From contig JAUJMG010000306.1 of the NCBI GenBank assembly GCA_030446955.1, positions 1-5,329 of the forward strand: a DNA stretch of 5,329 nt. Direction: 5' to 3'. The notes under the pieces are model-generated. The model saw only the letters and a list, made by a program, of their open reading frames with translations, had not been told where the DNA came from and did no database searches. The translations under genes were made by a program, and so were the position numbers. Source of the DNA: Thermomicrobiales bacterium (GTDB lineage Bacteria; Chloroflexota; Chloroflexia; Thermomicrobiales; UBA6265). Positions within the stretch are counted from its first letter, which is position 1. The number at the start of each line of letters is the position of its first letter. Below are positions 5,059-5,329 of the stretch, piece by piece.

Positions 5059-5134
5059 GCCGCGTTCATGAGGAAGCAGGGTGCCATGAGCTGGAGGCGG
5101 ATCGGAACGCTCCTTGACGAACACCGCCCGGCTA
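5053..5134 (+). repeat. Diverged direct repeat, copy B
   Basis: This is the partner of 2876-2955, about 2.2 kb away on the same strand. About 16 of 20 bases match just upstream of the shared ATG, and the following TCATGAGGAAGCAGGGTGCC differs from copy A at one base. The similarity then fades, with a last common block at TTGACGAACA (5115-5124). Unlike copy A, this copy keeps one continuous reading frame through both blocks. No terminal inverted repeats or target duplications are visible around either copy. Confidence 0.6.
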
Positions 5135-5190
5135 CCGGGTTGCTAGCGTGTGATGGGCTCCCGCGAATGACAGGTGCGATGGCTGCTTAA
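5068..5190 (+). pseudogene. 40-codon ORF in repeat B, probable gene-start remnant
   Basis: From ATG 5068 the frame gives M-R-K-Q-G-A-M-S-W-R-R-I-G-T-L-L-D-E-H-R-P, then A-T-G-L-L-A-C-D-G-L-P-R and a TAA at 5188-5190. The segment from M-S-W to L-L-D-E-H-R, followed by a strand and D-G-x-P-R, is reminiscent of the start of flavin-binding pyridoxamine-oxidase-like proteins, but this rests on pattern alone. No good ribosome binding site precedes ATG 5068; the internal ATG at 5086 is an alternative. The shared peptide with repeat A argues that the block was once coding. It could also be a functional short ORF. Confidence 0.3.
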
Positions 5191-5329
5191 GGGGAGCAGA
5201 GGAAGGGGACCGTCCCTGTCTTTGAATCGCGTGACCTCCAGTTCCAGAGTAGGAACCAAGGAGCCTGGGTTTCAGGGGTGTCCAGGATGCCCGAGGATCA
5301 GGTGCTGAGCATGATTGCCGGCCGACCAC
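5191..5329 (+). other. Right edge, with a possible gene start at 5287
   Basis: No complete gene fits here. GGGAC-C-GTCCC (5206-5216) is a small perfect palindrome followed by a CTGTCTTT stretch. An ATG at 5287 opens a frame M-P-E-D-Q-V-L-S-M-I-A-G-R-P that runs off the window, with a G-rich AGGGGTG stretch (about 5274-5280) as a possible ribosome binding site. Fourteen codons are too few for a family call. Confidence 0.25.

Noticed and set aside
4017..5087. 356-codon open frame on the minus strand
   Set aside because: It lies wholly antisense to the MBL-fold gene, which has a signal peptide, full metal motif and ideal ribosome binding site. Its arginine/valine/glutamate-rich content is the usual shadow of a GC-rich gene.
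1..5329. tRNA, rRNA, CRISPR array or complete insertion sequence
   Set aside because: I saw no cloverleaf-like segment with conserved T-loop, no regularly spaced repeats, and no transposase or paired terminal inverted repeats.

Overview
The window is GC-rich chromosomal-looking DNA with long spurious antisense frames. Its real genes mostly carry Shine-Dalgarno sites, and some use GTG starts. An F420-dependent Ddn-family reductase limits the likely hosts mainly to Actinomycetota and Chloroflexota. A lineage such as Thermomicrobia/Sphaerobacter-like Chloroflexota would fit that gene, the secreted MBL-fold protein and the AHSA1-type protein. This is an inference from gene content and was not tested against a database.

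Layout. The left half is read mostly on the minus strand: an AHSA1/SRPBCC small-molecule-binding protein (21-497), a 375-base stretch with no recognisable gene (498-872), a 111-residue unknown protein (873-1208), and the Ddn-like reductase (1431-1883). Next come a perfect 19-bp palindrome (2030-2048) and, on the plus strand, a decayed NAD-dependent epimerase/uronate-dehydrogenase-like gene (about 2058-2312). That remnant has three in-frame stops before its terminal one and seems to have lost its middle. A minus-strand 159-residue protein of unknown function with a very strong ribosome binding site follows (2360-2839).

The right half is read on the plus strand: the first copy of a diverged direct repeat (2876-2955), a small zinc-finger-like CPYC protein (3239-3529), a long stretch with open but start-less or broken frames (3530-4082), and a secreted metallo-beta-lactamase-fold hydrolase with all its metal ligands (4083-5009). 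After it come a strong GC hairpin (5034-5058), the second repeat copy carrying a 40-codon ORF (5053-5190), and possibly the start of another gene at the window edge.

The genes do not form an evident pathway or operon: intergenic gaps are large and each gene seems to have its own ribosome binding site. The region looks like a loosely packed accessory or degrading stretch, with gene remnants, a duplicated fragment and single-gene units. I found no convincing new multi-gene system, CRISPR array, tRNA, rRNA or complete mobile element. The best leads are the internally deleted epimerase remnant, the palindrome beside it, the repeat pair that seems to preserve the start of one lost gene, and the two small unknown proteins.
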